Positions 10,940-22,816 of a stretch of DNA of 64,000 bases are shown piece after piece (position 1 is the stretch's first letter; every line of letters starts with the position of its first letter). This stretch comes from Eucalyptus grandis (Eukaryota > Streptophyta > Magnoliopsida > Myrtales > Myrtaceae), in the NCBI RefSeq assembly GCF_016545825.1, contig NC_052617.1:53573382-53637381 (forward strand). The letters run 5' to 3'. The translations under genes and the position numbers were made by a program. A model generated the notes under the pieces. The model made no database searches and was not told the DNA's origin. It worked only from the letters and a program-made list of their open reading frames with translations.

Positions 10940-13900
10940 TCACCTTGGACCAGACAACTCAACCGCATGTAGATTCTCCGTTGAGTCGATGATCCAGTCA
11001 GAACTAGGATGTGGAGCCAAATCCACTTCCTGACGAAGGACTTCCACCTTTTGCCACTCGTCCCACTTCTCGGCCAAGCCATCGCCTTCGAGCATTCTTA
11101 CCACTTCAGACATCTTGGGACGGTCGCCAGGAGAGCCTTGAGTGCATAGAAGAGCAACCTGGATTAGTTGTTCCACCTCCGATTCCACGTAATTGTTCTG
11201 GAGATCAGGATCGACCAGCATCTCTAACTTCTTCTCTTTGAGAAGTCCTTTCACCTGGAAGGATCATCAAACTTTTAAGGATGGGAGGCTGAAAAAAGAC
11301 AGCAGAAACTAAACAAAAGACATGGCTCAATGTTACTTGTGTACCCTTCATGGGAAATGGCCAACACAAATCGAAATCAGTATCTTTTGTTAGTTCATCT
11401 GTATACAGAAAAACATATTCCTAATCTATTTATATTCCTTACAGAAAAAAGGAAAGAGAAAATTCCCTGTGGCTCCACATAACCAGTCAACTAATTAAAG
11501 AAGCTGATATAACAGTCATAAAGATCTGGCTTATTCAAGGAGTGCAGCTAACTTTAACTTCCACAGATCCTTTGAAGTTGCAAAAATAGGATATCTCTCT
11601 CAAACGGGATGGTTACTAAGGAAAATTTCAATATTGAAAATTGAAACAGAAAGATTATAACAATGTTGGCCCAATGAAAAAAGATAATCAAGGAAAGTAC
11701 AGATATCCAACACATACCCAATCAAGCAACATGACATCATCATCATTTGCAAGTCGAGCAAGATCAAATGCCCTCTGCCCTGTGATCAGCTCAAGAAGCA
11801 TGATACCATATCCAAAGACATCAGTTTTCTCTGAAGACTTCCCTGTAGAGAGGTATTCTGGAGCTATATGCCCTATAGTTCCACGGACTGCAGTTGTAAC
11901 ATGGGTGTCCTTGTAGTCCATAAGTTTAGCTAACCCAAAGTCACCTACTACAGCCTCAAACTCCTCATCCAGCAAGATATTAGCAGCCTTTACATCACGA
12001 TGGATGATTTTAGGGTCGCAGTGATCATGTAAATATGAAAGGCCCCTTGCAGATCCCAATGCTATTCGCTTACGAGTTTTCCAATCAAGAGGTGGCTGAG
12101 ATGGAGGCCGTTCTACAAAGAAACAAACAAAAGTAATATTGACATTGTTCAAGTTGTCCAATTAACTGCAGCCTGTGATAACAATGCATACTAAGGTTAT
12201 AAATGCAAGACTGCAGAGAAGGCACTCCCCGACAACACCATATATTCTGAAGGTCTACAGGGAAAAAAACTTTAAACCCTTAGATCTTTTAAGAACGTTG
12301 TATGAATGCTACCTCTTAAACACGATGCGACGCTTCCGTTAGCCATGTAGGGATAAACAAGAAGTCTCTCGGTAGGAGTCATGCAAAACCCACGTAACCG
12401 CAGAAGATTACGATGGACTGCCATACTAATCATCTCTACTTCTGTTTGAAACTGCAACTCTCCCCCAGGCGTGCGCTCTTCTTTCAGCCGTTTTACAGCC
12501 ACAAGAGAACCATCAGCTAGACGTCCTTTGTAAACCTTACCAAATCCACCACGGCCTAGGATGTTCTTGTTACTAAAACTATCTGTTGCAACTTGCAGTT
12601 CTCGCAGTGAAAATCTTTTTAGTTGTCCTAAATGGACTTCTGGATCCTCTTCAGCTGTTAAAATAAAAATTCAGAGGCAAGTAATGAGAACCCTGCTCAT
12701 CCATTTAAAGGAAAATAATGACCTCCTTCCGAATCACTAACCCGGTACATCAAAGAAAAATTCTTGGGGCTTCCTTCGGCGCCACCATGCAAAGGCAATT
12801 GCTGGGGCGGCGAAGAGTAAGGCAGCACCTGCAGCAACTCCCCCAGCAATTGCTCCAGTGGCACTGTTCCCTCCTGCAGCATTCTAAGAATATGAGTATA
12901 ACCATTCAAAGCATGTATATCTCATTAAGCAATGCCAAACAAATGAAAATTCCCAAATGATATAATCAAGAATCATATCCAAGATGAACCTATGATTCCA
13001 TTGTTGAATTCAAGACTTCAAATAAGGTACATCAAACAATAGTGAGGACCTATCCGGTATTAAACTAATGGTAAGAAGATTAGTCAGAGAAGGAACAAAT
13101 TATTACACAAAAATTCATAAGGCAGTTAAATGGGTAACTTTGCACCAGTAAATTGGTCCACTGTAGCTCTGAGAGATGCCAACTATACTATTACGGGAAT
13201 ATTCATGGCAAGCTGCATCTATACAAATGAAAATGGCTTCATGATTTGAGAGAAATTTGAAGAACCAATAACAGGACAATCACCTGGAGAAGAAACTGGT
13301 GGCGGTTGTACAAATGGAGGAGGAGGCGAGAATGGTGGAGAACCCGGACAAGGGTGCCCCGTGACCGGCCCACATAAGTTCAAATTATTGGCGAAACTGC
13401 ATAAACAAAATCAAGTTCAAAATGGATCTTAAATAATCCTTATAACAGCTCAAATCAAATTTCATTCAGTAACCTGATAGGAGTGAATAAGGAGAAAGAA
13501 CCATTATCTGGAACTTCTCCTGACAGATGGTTATTTGATAGATCCCTGCAAAGAGTCGTAAAAGAAGCATTATTCTTTAGCGCATGTCAAGCATTCTTCG
13601 CGCTACTGATTCACAAGTATTAGGATCACTTACAGCACTTGCAGGGTAGAGATATTAGTCAAAGACATCGGAATTGGACCTGTCAGGCTGTTGTTGTTAA
13701 GCCGCCTATCATTTCACAAATGTTTTCTCAGCACATTGTTAAATCCAGAAAAAGAAACCTTTTAAATAAATAAAAAAGAGAAAAGAATAACAGATCATTG
13801 GATCCAGGATGTGCTCCTCGTTTAGAAAGCATTAAAGCCAAAAAACCAGTTATCACATAGTCCACATGCTTGGAGCGGACTAAGCAACCAAGGAGAATTT

Positions 13901-16456
13901 AAGAATGCATTCTGCAGTTCAATGACTTTTCACGATTCAATTTTCAAGTAATGATGTGCAATCTTCAGAAACACCACTAGTTCTACTCAAAGAGAATAAA
14001 ACAAGTACCAATTTCCACTTTCCTTTCCTGATGCCTCGCTATGGTTATCTTAAAGATCAGCAAACAGTTATAAAAGTATATAAGAAAATGTAAAGCTGCG
14101 ACAGCAACTTCCCTCATGGAGATAGGTGGAACTGAGCGTTGGGTCAAATGAAAATCCTTCTCATTTTATTAGCAGCAAGAGGAAAACTGTAAAGCACAGT
14201 CTTGCATCGATCAAAGTTCATACTAAAGTTCTGACAAATCTCTTGCTAGAAAGGGTTGCCATAGCTAATATACATATATGCCTTGTTGAACCTAATATCT
14301 TAGCTTTAGAGTGACTCCTACATGGAATCTGAGCCAAATTTCAATTCCTTCATCCCCCTTCAAAATATCCATTCTGCTTGCATGCTGATTTTACCCGAGA
14401 TAGCTTAAACTTTCAGATTCTAATCATTTAACAGGCATTAACTTCCTTAATGAACAACAGAAATTTCTTTTCATCACCTACCAATTCAATCCTCTGATTG
14501 TCCAGCGGCATATAAAACAAAATTCAATAAGAATAAAAGACAAGTTAACAAGAGCAAAAGCACAAAAATTAAAGCGCCAAGACTTAGAAGCTAATAATTT
14601 ATTGTTGCTTCTATACTTCAGAAAATTGTGGGGAGAAGATGAAAACTCACAAGAAGCGCAGCTTCGATAGCTTGCCCAATGTATCTGGGATGGGACCAGT
14701 AAAACCGTTCATATAAAGATCCAAACTCACCAAGCTGGTCAAATTACCAAGGTCACTAGGAATAGGTCCACTCAAATTATTACTGTAGAGTTCCCTGTCA
14801 AAAGCAAATTGGATTAGTGATCAGAAGTCTATGAAGTATCTAGGCAGCACAAGTACAAAAGGCAGTGAAGTGCAAATGCAAGAGTTTTAACTGAGACTCT
14901 TGCCCTTGACAACATCAAAACCCAAGCCCAAATGCTTTCAGACTAAAATTTCTTTTTGCTACTTGTGACAAGCATCTAGTCTATAAGAAAGTTTGCAATT
15001 ATACAAGTAACAACCACCAAATTATTGCTTATACAGGAAATTTATCTCAAGAAAATCCTTTTAATCAACTCATATTATGTTTCAGTTGTATGATGACCTA
15101 CAGAAACCAAATAGAGGTAATTGTATACATCAACAGCATGCTAAATTGGCAGTCAACAACTTGGCAAAAATAGCAAGAAGTGAAAAAACTCAAACAAATT
15201 GATGAAAAAAGAAGCTCCTAACAAATTTTTTTTTTTTTAAATTTTATCACGGCTGTATGAACTTCAGGTGTAAAATTTAGTCTTTTCAAGGCTCAAACAA
15301 AACTCACAAGTACTGCAAATTCTTAAGAAGACCGAGCTGAGGGACTAGCTGACCAGATAAAGCTGCATTTCCAAGATCACTGTCAAAATGAATAAACCTC
15401 ATCAATAACTTCCCACAGGATAAAGCTTTAAAAAATTACTCCACCGGTATGTATGACAAAGCCATATGAAAAGAGAAAAGGTAAATTAGGAGAGAACATA
15501 CACTCTTATAACACTATTTTCATTGTTACATGTCACGTGAAACCATGTGCAAGGGTTGACAAGGGTGGGATCCCAACTTTGCAAGACATTGCTGGGATCG
15601 GCTAAGCTTGACCTCAGGCTATGCAAAGCGTCACCTGCCAATTGAATGTCAGACAGTCACCATTAGCATGAAAAATGTACTTTTTTTTCCACAAGAGGGA
15701 GTTTCCTTTCCAATTTCCAAGATCACTGTAATGAAAAGTGGGCAGTTCACAGTTACCCAAGGAAGAGGGCACCATGCACTGTGAAGCGACTAGCATACCA
15801 AACCTCTCAAAGGCAATAAGATTACTCCAGAAAACAACTTCTGCATTACTTGCACTAGTTCATGAATCATGTCAACCTGAAACTGGCAGTGGCTGGCCTG
15901 ATACAACTTTTGGACACAACAAGACCTCAAATTATCCCCCGAACATGCAACCGGCATCATAAAGAGAAAGCATTCCGTGATAGCATTGCTTCAAGTAGTC
16001 CTTTAGACATTACCAAAAGTACTTCAACTAAATGAGGGCGACGAAATTGCACTAAACAGAGACTATCAAGCCAGCAAACTCGTCCATATTCCCCCTAAAG
16101 TCCACGATTAAAAGGTTACTCAAGGGAAAAACTAAGCAAGATTTCCAGAAAAGCATAAGCACAGGTATCACAGTCTTGGAGGAATATCCTCAACAGTGAC
16201 CACAAAAGTCTGTTCACTCATTCGCAAACCTCCAAATCTCAGGAGGCGCAAGATTGAAAAAAAAGATAAAAGTAAAAAAGAAAAAGAAAAGCCACATACA
16301 TTATCACAAACGAACCCAGAAGAACAAGAAAAAGATCAAAGGTTTGCCGAAGCACAAAAGATCGAACTCAAAAAGCAGCCAACCTTCCATGTTGGCGTGC
16401 GCCACCCATGAGGAGCAAAGCACCAAGAAGAGCGAAATGCAAAACTCCCTCCCCAT
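10940..16456 (-). CDS. SERK: SERK-type leucine-rich repeat receptor kinase (co-receptor), 11 exons, complete
   Basis: In coding order the exons are 16384-16456, 15502-15634, 15308-15379, 14651-14794, 13634-13705, 13474-13545, 13284-13396, 12742-12873, 12315/12313-12654, 11718-12112 and 10940-11254. With 12313 as the ninth exon's end they sum to 1863 bp, or 620 residues, close to the usual 615-630. The exon pattern, including three 72-bp LRR exons and one of 144 bp, is the classic SERK layout. Order: signal peptide ([21 protein letters not shown]), N-cap with [10 protein letters not shown], five LRRs, SPP-rich hinge ([16 protein letters not shown]), membrane span ([17 protein letters not shown]) and kinase. 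The kinase has [25 protein letters not shown] (RD type), DFGLAKL and [18 protein letters not shown]. The tail ends HAVELSGPR, as in SERK1/2. SERKs pair with ligand-binding receptors in brassinosteroid, immune and developmental signalling at the plasma membrane. No lesion was seen. It is closer to SERK1/2 than to BAK1 by the C-terminal tail (family knowledge). Confidence 0.95.
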
Positions 16457-16886
16457 TTTCCCAGAACTAACACCGGAGCAGCGATCTTGCCAGATCCAAG
16501 AACCAAACCCGCGTCCAACACACCATCACCAAGAACCACCCCGCCAGGAAGCTCCACCCGCCAACCCAAATCTCCGCCGGCGGTGGGGGGGGAATCACTC
16601 AGCGCGGACCACCCACCGTCGGAAAGCCGAGAACCCACGAGAATCCCCAGGCGGAACTTCGATCCAGAAGCATCACATTACAGGCCAAAAGCACTGCCGA
16701 GAGGAGGGGGCCAAAAAGTGAGGGGGGGGGGGCCAAGACTGAAAATTTACTGGAGAAATCCCAGAAAAATCGCGTTTTTTCCGCTTTCCATTTCGAATGA
16801 GCCCAACCCCTTTTCGATCCCTCGCTCCCTCTCTTCTCCCCGTGCAACTTTTTCGCCTGCGCGATGAGTGTTCTTGTGGGGAAGAG

Positions 16887-16923
<37 letters not shown>

Positions 16924-17320
16924 CCCGGTGTGCTGTGTTGTTATCTTTTGTTTTTAAGAACCCTTTTTCTCTCTCTACTCTACTCTACTCTCTCTTTTTT
17001 TTTTTTTTTTTTTTTTGAGTGAGTGTGCTGAAGGCGTGCTGTGGAAGAGGGAGAGAGAGAGAGAGAGAGGCTGCCCGAGCGGGCGGGGGGGCGCTGCCCG
17101 CTGCCCGGACGCAGTCAAAACGCGCCCCCCCTCCCGCTATATCGTGGAAAGTGACGTGACCGGGAGATAAACCCCGTTTTCGGTCAAGCGGTGGGCGGGC
17201 CCCACCGGGCGCCATGTCAGATTCGGCCCGAAAACAAATTTACATCTCTCTCTCTCTCTCCCTTTCGCATTTCGTATCCCATCTCTCTCTCTCTCTCTCT
17301 CGCTCGCCATAAATTCCTCT
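16457..17320 (-). promoter_or_regulatory. SERK 5' region with CT/GA microsatellites
   Basis: Immediately upstream of the SERK start codon (minus strand), the sequence is rich in pyrimidine/purine tracts. A (CT)n run lies at about 16890-16919, poly-T at about 16996-17016, (GA)n at about 17050-17069, and further (TC)n runs at about 17243-17262 and 17283-17302. Such tracts are common in plant 5' untranslated regions and core promoters. The transcription start is not determinable from the sequence alone. Confidence 0.5.
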
Positions 17321-20300
17321 CCCCCCCGTTTTTGGCTTTTCTTAGGAGCCATACCCACCCACCCACCCATCCATGTCACTCCCAAAATTGATCTCTTGTA
17401 CACATCTTATATATACATATACGTGTGTGCACACACATATATATGAAACATTGGAGATTTTCAGTTCGGAAATTGAAAGCCCCACATTATTATCTCACCG
17501 AGAAGGCCATTTATACAAATGAAATGTTCGAAGTTAACCGGTTTATGAATAATGTGAGGCATTCCGTGACAATTCAATTAACTCGATCGTTGCATTTCTT
17601 GTGCTCATGATAGTTGATGAATATGAATTAAATTTGAAAAAAAAAGTTCAGGAAACTTAGGAATTGAAGTGCTGTTTTTCATGATGTCCTTATGAGTCTT
17701 TTATTAGGTTATTCTTAGTTCTAGTTTAACTTGTATATTCTGGGTTATATACAATTGCATCTTCTCACAAAAGCATCCCGTTGTGGCATCAGATTACGAA
17801 GTCAAAACCCTACATCGAAATTAAAAAAATACAAAACGGAGATGAAGAAATCGGAGAAACGTAGATTGAAGCAAGGCGCTGCCAAAAAACTTTCCTTTAA
17901 GATAGGACTTATTTTTGGAATACAAATACCTCTATAAAGAAACATTTTATTGTTCCACTTCAAAGCACCTTTTTTGGAACAAAATTATTCACATATAGTC
18001 TTTGCTCCCTCTCGTGCAACATAAACAGTATTTCGCTTGACGGTCAATTGGGTTAATTTGACTAACTTATTGTTTTTTTTTTACTCCTCCGCCGAAATCA
18101 TGTGTACATAAATACAACTTTCAAATATAAAAATCAATCATAGATCGTCTCATTAGTTAATATTAAATTCACCAAAATCCTCCGCTTTTTTACTACTAAT
18201 AATTTCACATGAATAATACGCACCCACTTAAGAGATACAAATAATATGATTTCTTAATTCAATGCATGCTTAGAGGTGGATTTTGCCTTGAACCTTTAGA
18301 TTAAATAAACTAGAAGATTTTCATTCACGCTATACATGAGTTCATAGCACTATCAATTACTAACACTTCTAATGAAGCCTATAACTTATTATATAGATAT
18401 CGATCGAGTTTTAAGCTTTTCATAATTTTGTCAATTTAATTATAAACATTTGCACAAAATTTCAACGAGGTCATTCTTGTCAATTTTTTGCTAGAAATTG
18501 CTAACACGGCGACGCGGAGTTTCGGTGAAAATTAGTCAAAATGACTATATTGAAATTTCACGCAAGGTTTACCTAATCAAGAGTGTTTATTCAAAATCGC
18601 TTGGTCACTCCAGTTTATAAGCCGTGAGCACTATTTTGATCGAAAATCCAGCCTATCCCGTTATCAATTGAAAATGCAATGACCGGACGTGGGACTCCAT
18701 CATTTGTGCTGATACCCACTATTCCCGCAACCCACAATGCACCCGAATGCAACCCACGTCCTACATTTCTTGAATGGTCCATGATAGAGTCAACCTTTAT
18801 ACTCTCAAAACATGATCATGAAAGAAACAATAAGAGGCTTTGACCGACACCATTATAATAGAGTAGGAATTTATTCAGATCATCTCTATAAACCAGCAAG
18901 AGTCTTCTTCTCTCCCATGATTATCTGCAGGCACTTGATTGGTACCTAAGTGTAATGAATCACAGCATCTTTCTTACTCATATTAACGCGTGACCCTAAA
19001 CCTTAAATCCTCCACAGTGTTGTTTCGTAGCAAAAAAGAAGAAGAAGTAATCAGTCATCAGAAGAGGCGTCACAATTCATGGAGTACAACTTCGGAAATT
19101 CTAAGCTTACCTTATGATTTTACTCGTCAAAATAACAAGAATAAAGGTGATATGCCATGAAAAGATGATGTAACGCGTACTCGTCTCTTAAAAGACCAAG
19201 CAAGATAGCACCACCAAGCTCATATAAGAAACCATTAATTGAGGAAATGGATGAATTCGGTCAAATCATCTCCCGTGTGCCATGAGCATTTACTATCAAG
19301 ATATTACTTATACTCTTTGTTAATTTTCTCCGTCTTGAAACATACAGGATAGATCAAATTCGCTATGTCCTTGGTACTACCACAAACCTCGGCCCTTTGT
19401 TGTTAGAGGCAAAGGACGAGACAACCTCGTTCACGAAAGGATGTTTCGCCAATTTCTTGTTCCTAATTAGAAAAAGGGCATAGAGGACGAATATTGGGCA
19501 CCTTTAGACTTAGGAGGACGAGAATGACAACGAGTTTTGCATTTTTGAAATCGAATTTATTCCCTTCTTTTGCTTTGGTCAAAGGTTCTCGCTTTTTGTC
19601 GGTACGAAACCTGAACGACTTTTGTTACACAAAGGAATTCGATGACTCGAAATCCCTCTCAAAGTTCCTCAGCCAATGGAGAATCTTTCGGTTGTCCCTT
19701 TATAGAAGATGTATGGCTCTGCGACAGAGAATCTCGTTCTCTCTATTGGATTTTCAGTTTCAAACGAATTTGCGTTTTTATACTCATATTTCTTTTCCTT
19801 GTTTTTCTCATATCAGCAAACATCTTCTTAAGCATTTCGTGCATATTATTGTATGTAAGTTCATAATATACCTCATTTTCATCTAAACCCACTTCTGCCA
19901 CGAAACAAATATTTGCTTAGTTTGTATCCTGATGACTAGATTCACATCCCGAGTCACTCTTTGCTTTTAAAGTTTTCTTCCTCTTCCATTGTTTACACAC
20001 AAAAATTATCAATTCTTTATAATCAACATGAAGTCAATTTGGTTGATTATGGAGCTTGATGGTGAGATCGATATAGCAATGGACGAGTAATGTGACAGTC
20101 ACCTATGGTTATATAATGCAATTATTGACATATGGTAAGACTGATAGATGACTATGAATAATGATTATTGATGATTATAAAATATAGCTATCAACACACG
20201 ATGGTGAATGATCGACTAACATTTTGATTCAATGATGAAACCAAGATGGTCAATGTCATAGTGAATTTGGCTAAGTGCTAGAACCTAGATGTAGGGAAAT

Positions 20301-21056
20301 GAAAAAAAAAAAAAAAAGGAGATAAAGTGAGGGAAAATTGTCCAAAAAGTCTTAAACCTTTTCATTTTTTGGCAATTGAGTTCAACCAGCCAATTTTGGC
20401 TGGAATTTGCTGATATGGATGTCAGCGATGCCACGTGGCATTGCTTGCACTAACTTAGACAAATTTTAATAATATTTCAATATTTTTGATCTTCTTCTTC
20501 CTCATTAAGTTTTTAAATTTTTTGAGAATGAATATATTCAAAGTACTAAAACTTATCATGAAAGTGCAATTGAGTTCTAAAAATTTCAAAAAATATCATT
20601 AAGTTCTTTCGTTAACTCCATCTAACTTAGTTATTGATGTGACTTTTTTTTTGTGGTTATTTTCTCTTTTTTACGTGGCGTGAACGTAACTAAAGCATGA
20701 AGCTTAATGCTAAAAAAAATGTTGTGCTGGTCTGAATTTGATATTTTAACCCACATTTTATTTTAATTAGATTAATGACTAAGCCAAATTAAAAGGAAAA
20801 AAATGCAAGCAAGGGGCCTTGCTACCGATGCCAGCCCTTGCCAAGATCTGGCCGCTCCCACTTGTGGTCAACCAGGGTTGTTAGCCACTGGCTAGGGCCT
20901 CGTAGTGAGAGTTGCTTGATTTTTCCTTTTTTATTTTATTCTTTCAAAATTTAGCTTATTTTTTATTTTAATTTAAATAAAACTTGGGTTTAAAAAAAAA
21001 TTGGACCAAAACAACATCATTTTTGCCACTTCAAGTTTTAGCCACATCATGCTACA
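17321..21056. other. Intergenic region, no recognised gene
   Basis: This is AT-rich sequence. One open frame of 130 codons (19494-19886, +) starts MGTFRLRRTRMTTSFAFL and has a hydrophobic C-terminus. It matches no family I can name and has no splice or promoter context, so it is not called a gene. Around 20335-20460, 'ggaaaattgtccaaaaagtc' followed by 'gccacgtggca' resembles the terminus of a common plant non-autonomous MULE. Confidence 0.45.
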
Positions 21057-21638
21057 TAAGGGTGAGAATGATCCAAGTGGGTGGTTTCCACCTTAGATTC
21101 GAGAACAACTCATTAGAAACTGGTTCTGAAAAATTGAAATCGGAAACTACCTATTAGATCAATGGATCCACTTGGGAACTAAACCACCTAGGTGGGTTTA
21201 TGGAACCAGTCCAACCAAGTTTCACGCACTCAGTACAACATTTTCCAGTGAGCCAAATTAAAGCAAAAAAAAAATTCTTCCCTATCCTTAATTAAAAGAC
21301 TAATAAAAAGATTGGACTCATATTAAAAGTTGAGAGTTAATGGGCATTGAGCTTGAGAGTCAAGGTCATGAGTGAGAGATACAAAGACAACTCAAACAAG
21401 GCTAGAGTGAAAAAAAGGCAAGCACTTAGTTAATGGATGTTGAGCATCACATTGAGGAATTTAGGGTTTTTATTTTTCTTAAATTTTTTGGTTGGAAATT
21501 TTTCTTAAAATTTGGATATATATTTATATATTATCGATCTAATCTGGATGAGTAGGCGGGCAATTCAGCACCTAAAATTGAAAATTGATTAATACCCACA
21601 GGTTTCCGAGCGATTCTCGGTTCTTTTGCACACCTCTA
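21057..21638. mobile_element. Decayed non-autonomous hAT element
   Basis: The left terminus TAAGGGTG and right terminus CACCTCTA are diverged forms of the TAGGGGTG/CACCCCTA ends seen at 5365 and 52688. Flanking octamers ATGCTACA and ATTTTACA agree at 6 of 8 positions. Internal GGTTTCC/GGAACC-like short repeats match the family style. There is no coding capacity. Confidence 0.55.
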
Positions 21639-22306
21639 ATTTTACAAATGAGAAAAATATTAAAAAAAACTATATCGGCATGTTCTGTTAGTCAAGTTGG
21701 ACCCAAAGCTAACAGAAATACTTGACTGCACCAGCTTGACAAATTTTAAGATTTGATTGTACTTTTGAAAATTTTAAAAATATAATTATACATTTGGGAT
21801 AATTTTTAGCATTTTTAGTGCATTTATCCCTATTTTTTCTTTTACCAACATTGGTATTTCTTTGTTTTGCTTGTTAAGATTTAATTGCATATTCATGACA
21901 CTTTTTAGGATTTTCAGTATACTTATCTTTTTTTTTTTTTTTACTAATGTTGGCATTTTCTCGTCATGCTCTTCTTCAGATGAAGTTTTATCGACGATAA
22001 AAGCAATAAACATTTTATCTTTCTTATTTTCTTTTTCATTGTCGAGTTCTACCGCCTAAGCCACCGTTTCCCTACTAGTTCCTACAAAACCATCGGCTAA
22101 ATCCCATGGCTTCTTTTTCATTATGCCCAGGGAGGAGAGCCCACTCATAATGTCGGCGAACCGAGGGTGACTTGCCCTTTCTCCCGCCTTCATCTGGAAC
22201 GATTCATATTGCTCAACAATGCGTACATCTTTGTTTCTCGCATAGGACCCGTTCCTTCATAAGCGGGCTCCAAGCGATCTCGAATCTCCCGAACTATGGC
22301 ACAAGG

Positions 22307-22816
22307 ACCCCGTTTGATTCAGTTTTTCCAAGGAACTTTAGGAAAAATATAAAGTATTTGGTTAGTGTTTTAGGGATCTCATTGGCAAATGTCAGCATTG
22401 GGAAGGCTGAAACCTAGGCGAGATTGCCTGAGTTTTAGGGATCTCAAATCTCGTTACCTGAGGTTGACCTAGGTGGTGATCGAGGTCGAGCAACCCAGGC
22501 GAGGTTGCCACTTGGGTCGCTAGACCCAGGTGGTGCTCGAGGTGGCACGACTTCAGGCCGCCTCGCCTGAGGTCGGGCAATCGGAGGTGAGGCTATCCCT
22601 AGGGTTGAGCTTTGCCGGATTAATTTTGATTTAAAAAATTTAATAAAGCCTTTTTGCAAATGCAGGTTTTACCAAACAACATTTAAGTCAAAGTTATATT
22701 CCAATGCACTTTAGAGTTACAATTTCTTGAATATGATAGCATTTCGGAAAATTTCTTTAGCTCGAAGGTATATGCATTTTCTCAAACTCATATTTCTCCA
22801 AGCCGAACTAAATGGG
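22307..22816. mobile_element. MITE-like element with imperfect terminal inverted repeats
   Basis: The left end CCCCGTTTGATTCAGTTTTT and the reverse complement of the right end (CCCATTTAGTTCGGCTTGG) form an imperfect inverted pair. The core holds several GAGGTCG/CGACCTC-type short repeats. The target duplication could not be settled, so the superfamily is left open. Confidence 0.4.

Noticed and set aside
12313..12315. Two possible positions for the end of SERK exon 9
   Set aside because: Only 12313 keeps the kinase frame (342-bp exon joining CLR to [11 protein letters not shown]). 12315 was an initial miscount.
12873..12890. Upstream acceptor 'cttag' for SERK exon 8
   Set aside because: It would add out-of-frame bases. 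The acceptor 'ctgcag' just inside gives the conserved [13 protein letters not shown] junction.
16254..16867. Plus-strand open frames across the SERK 5' end
   Set aside because: Antisense to SERK exon 1 and its 5' untranslated region, low complexity, no homology.
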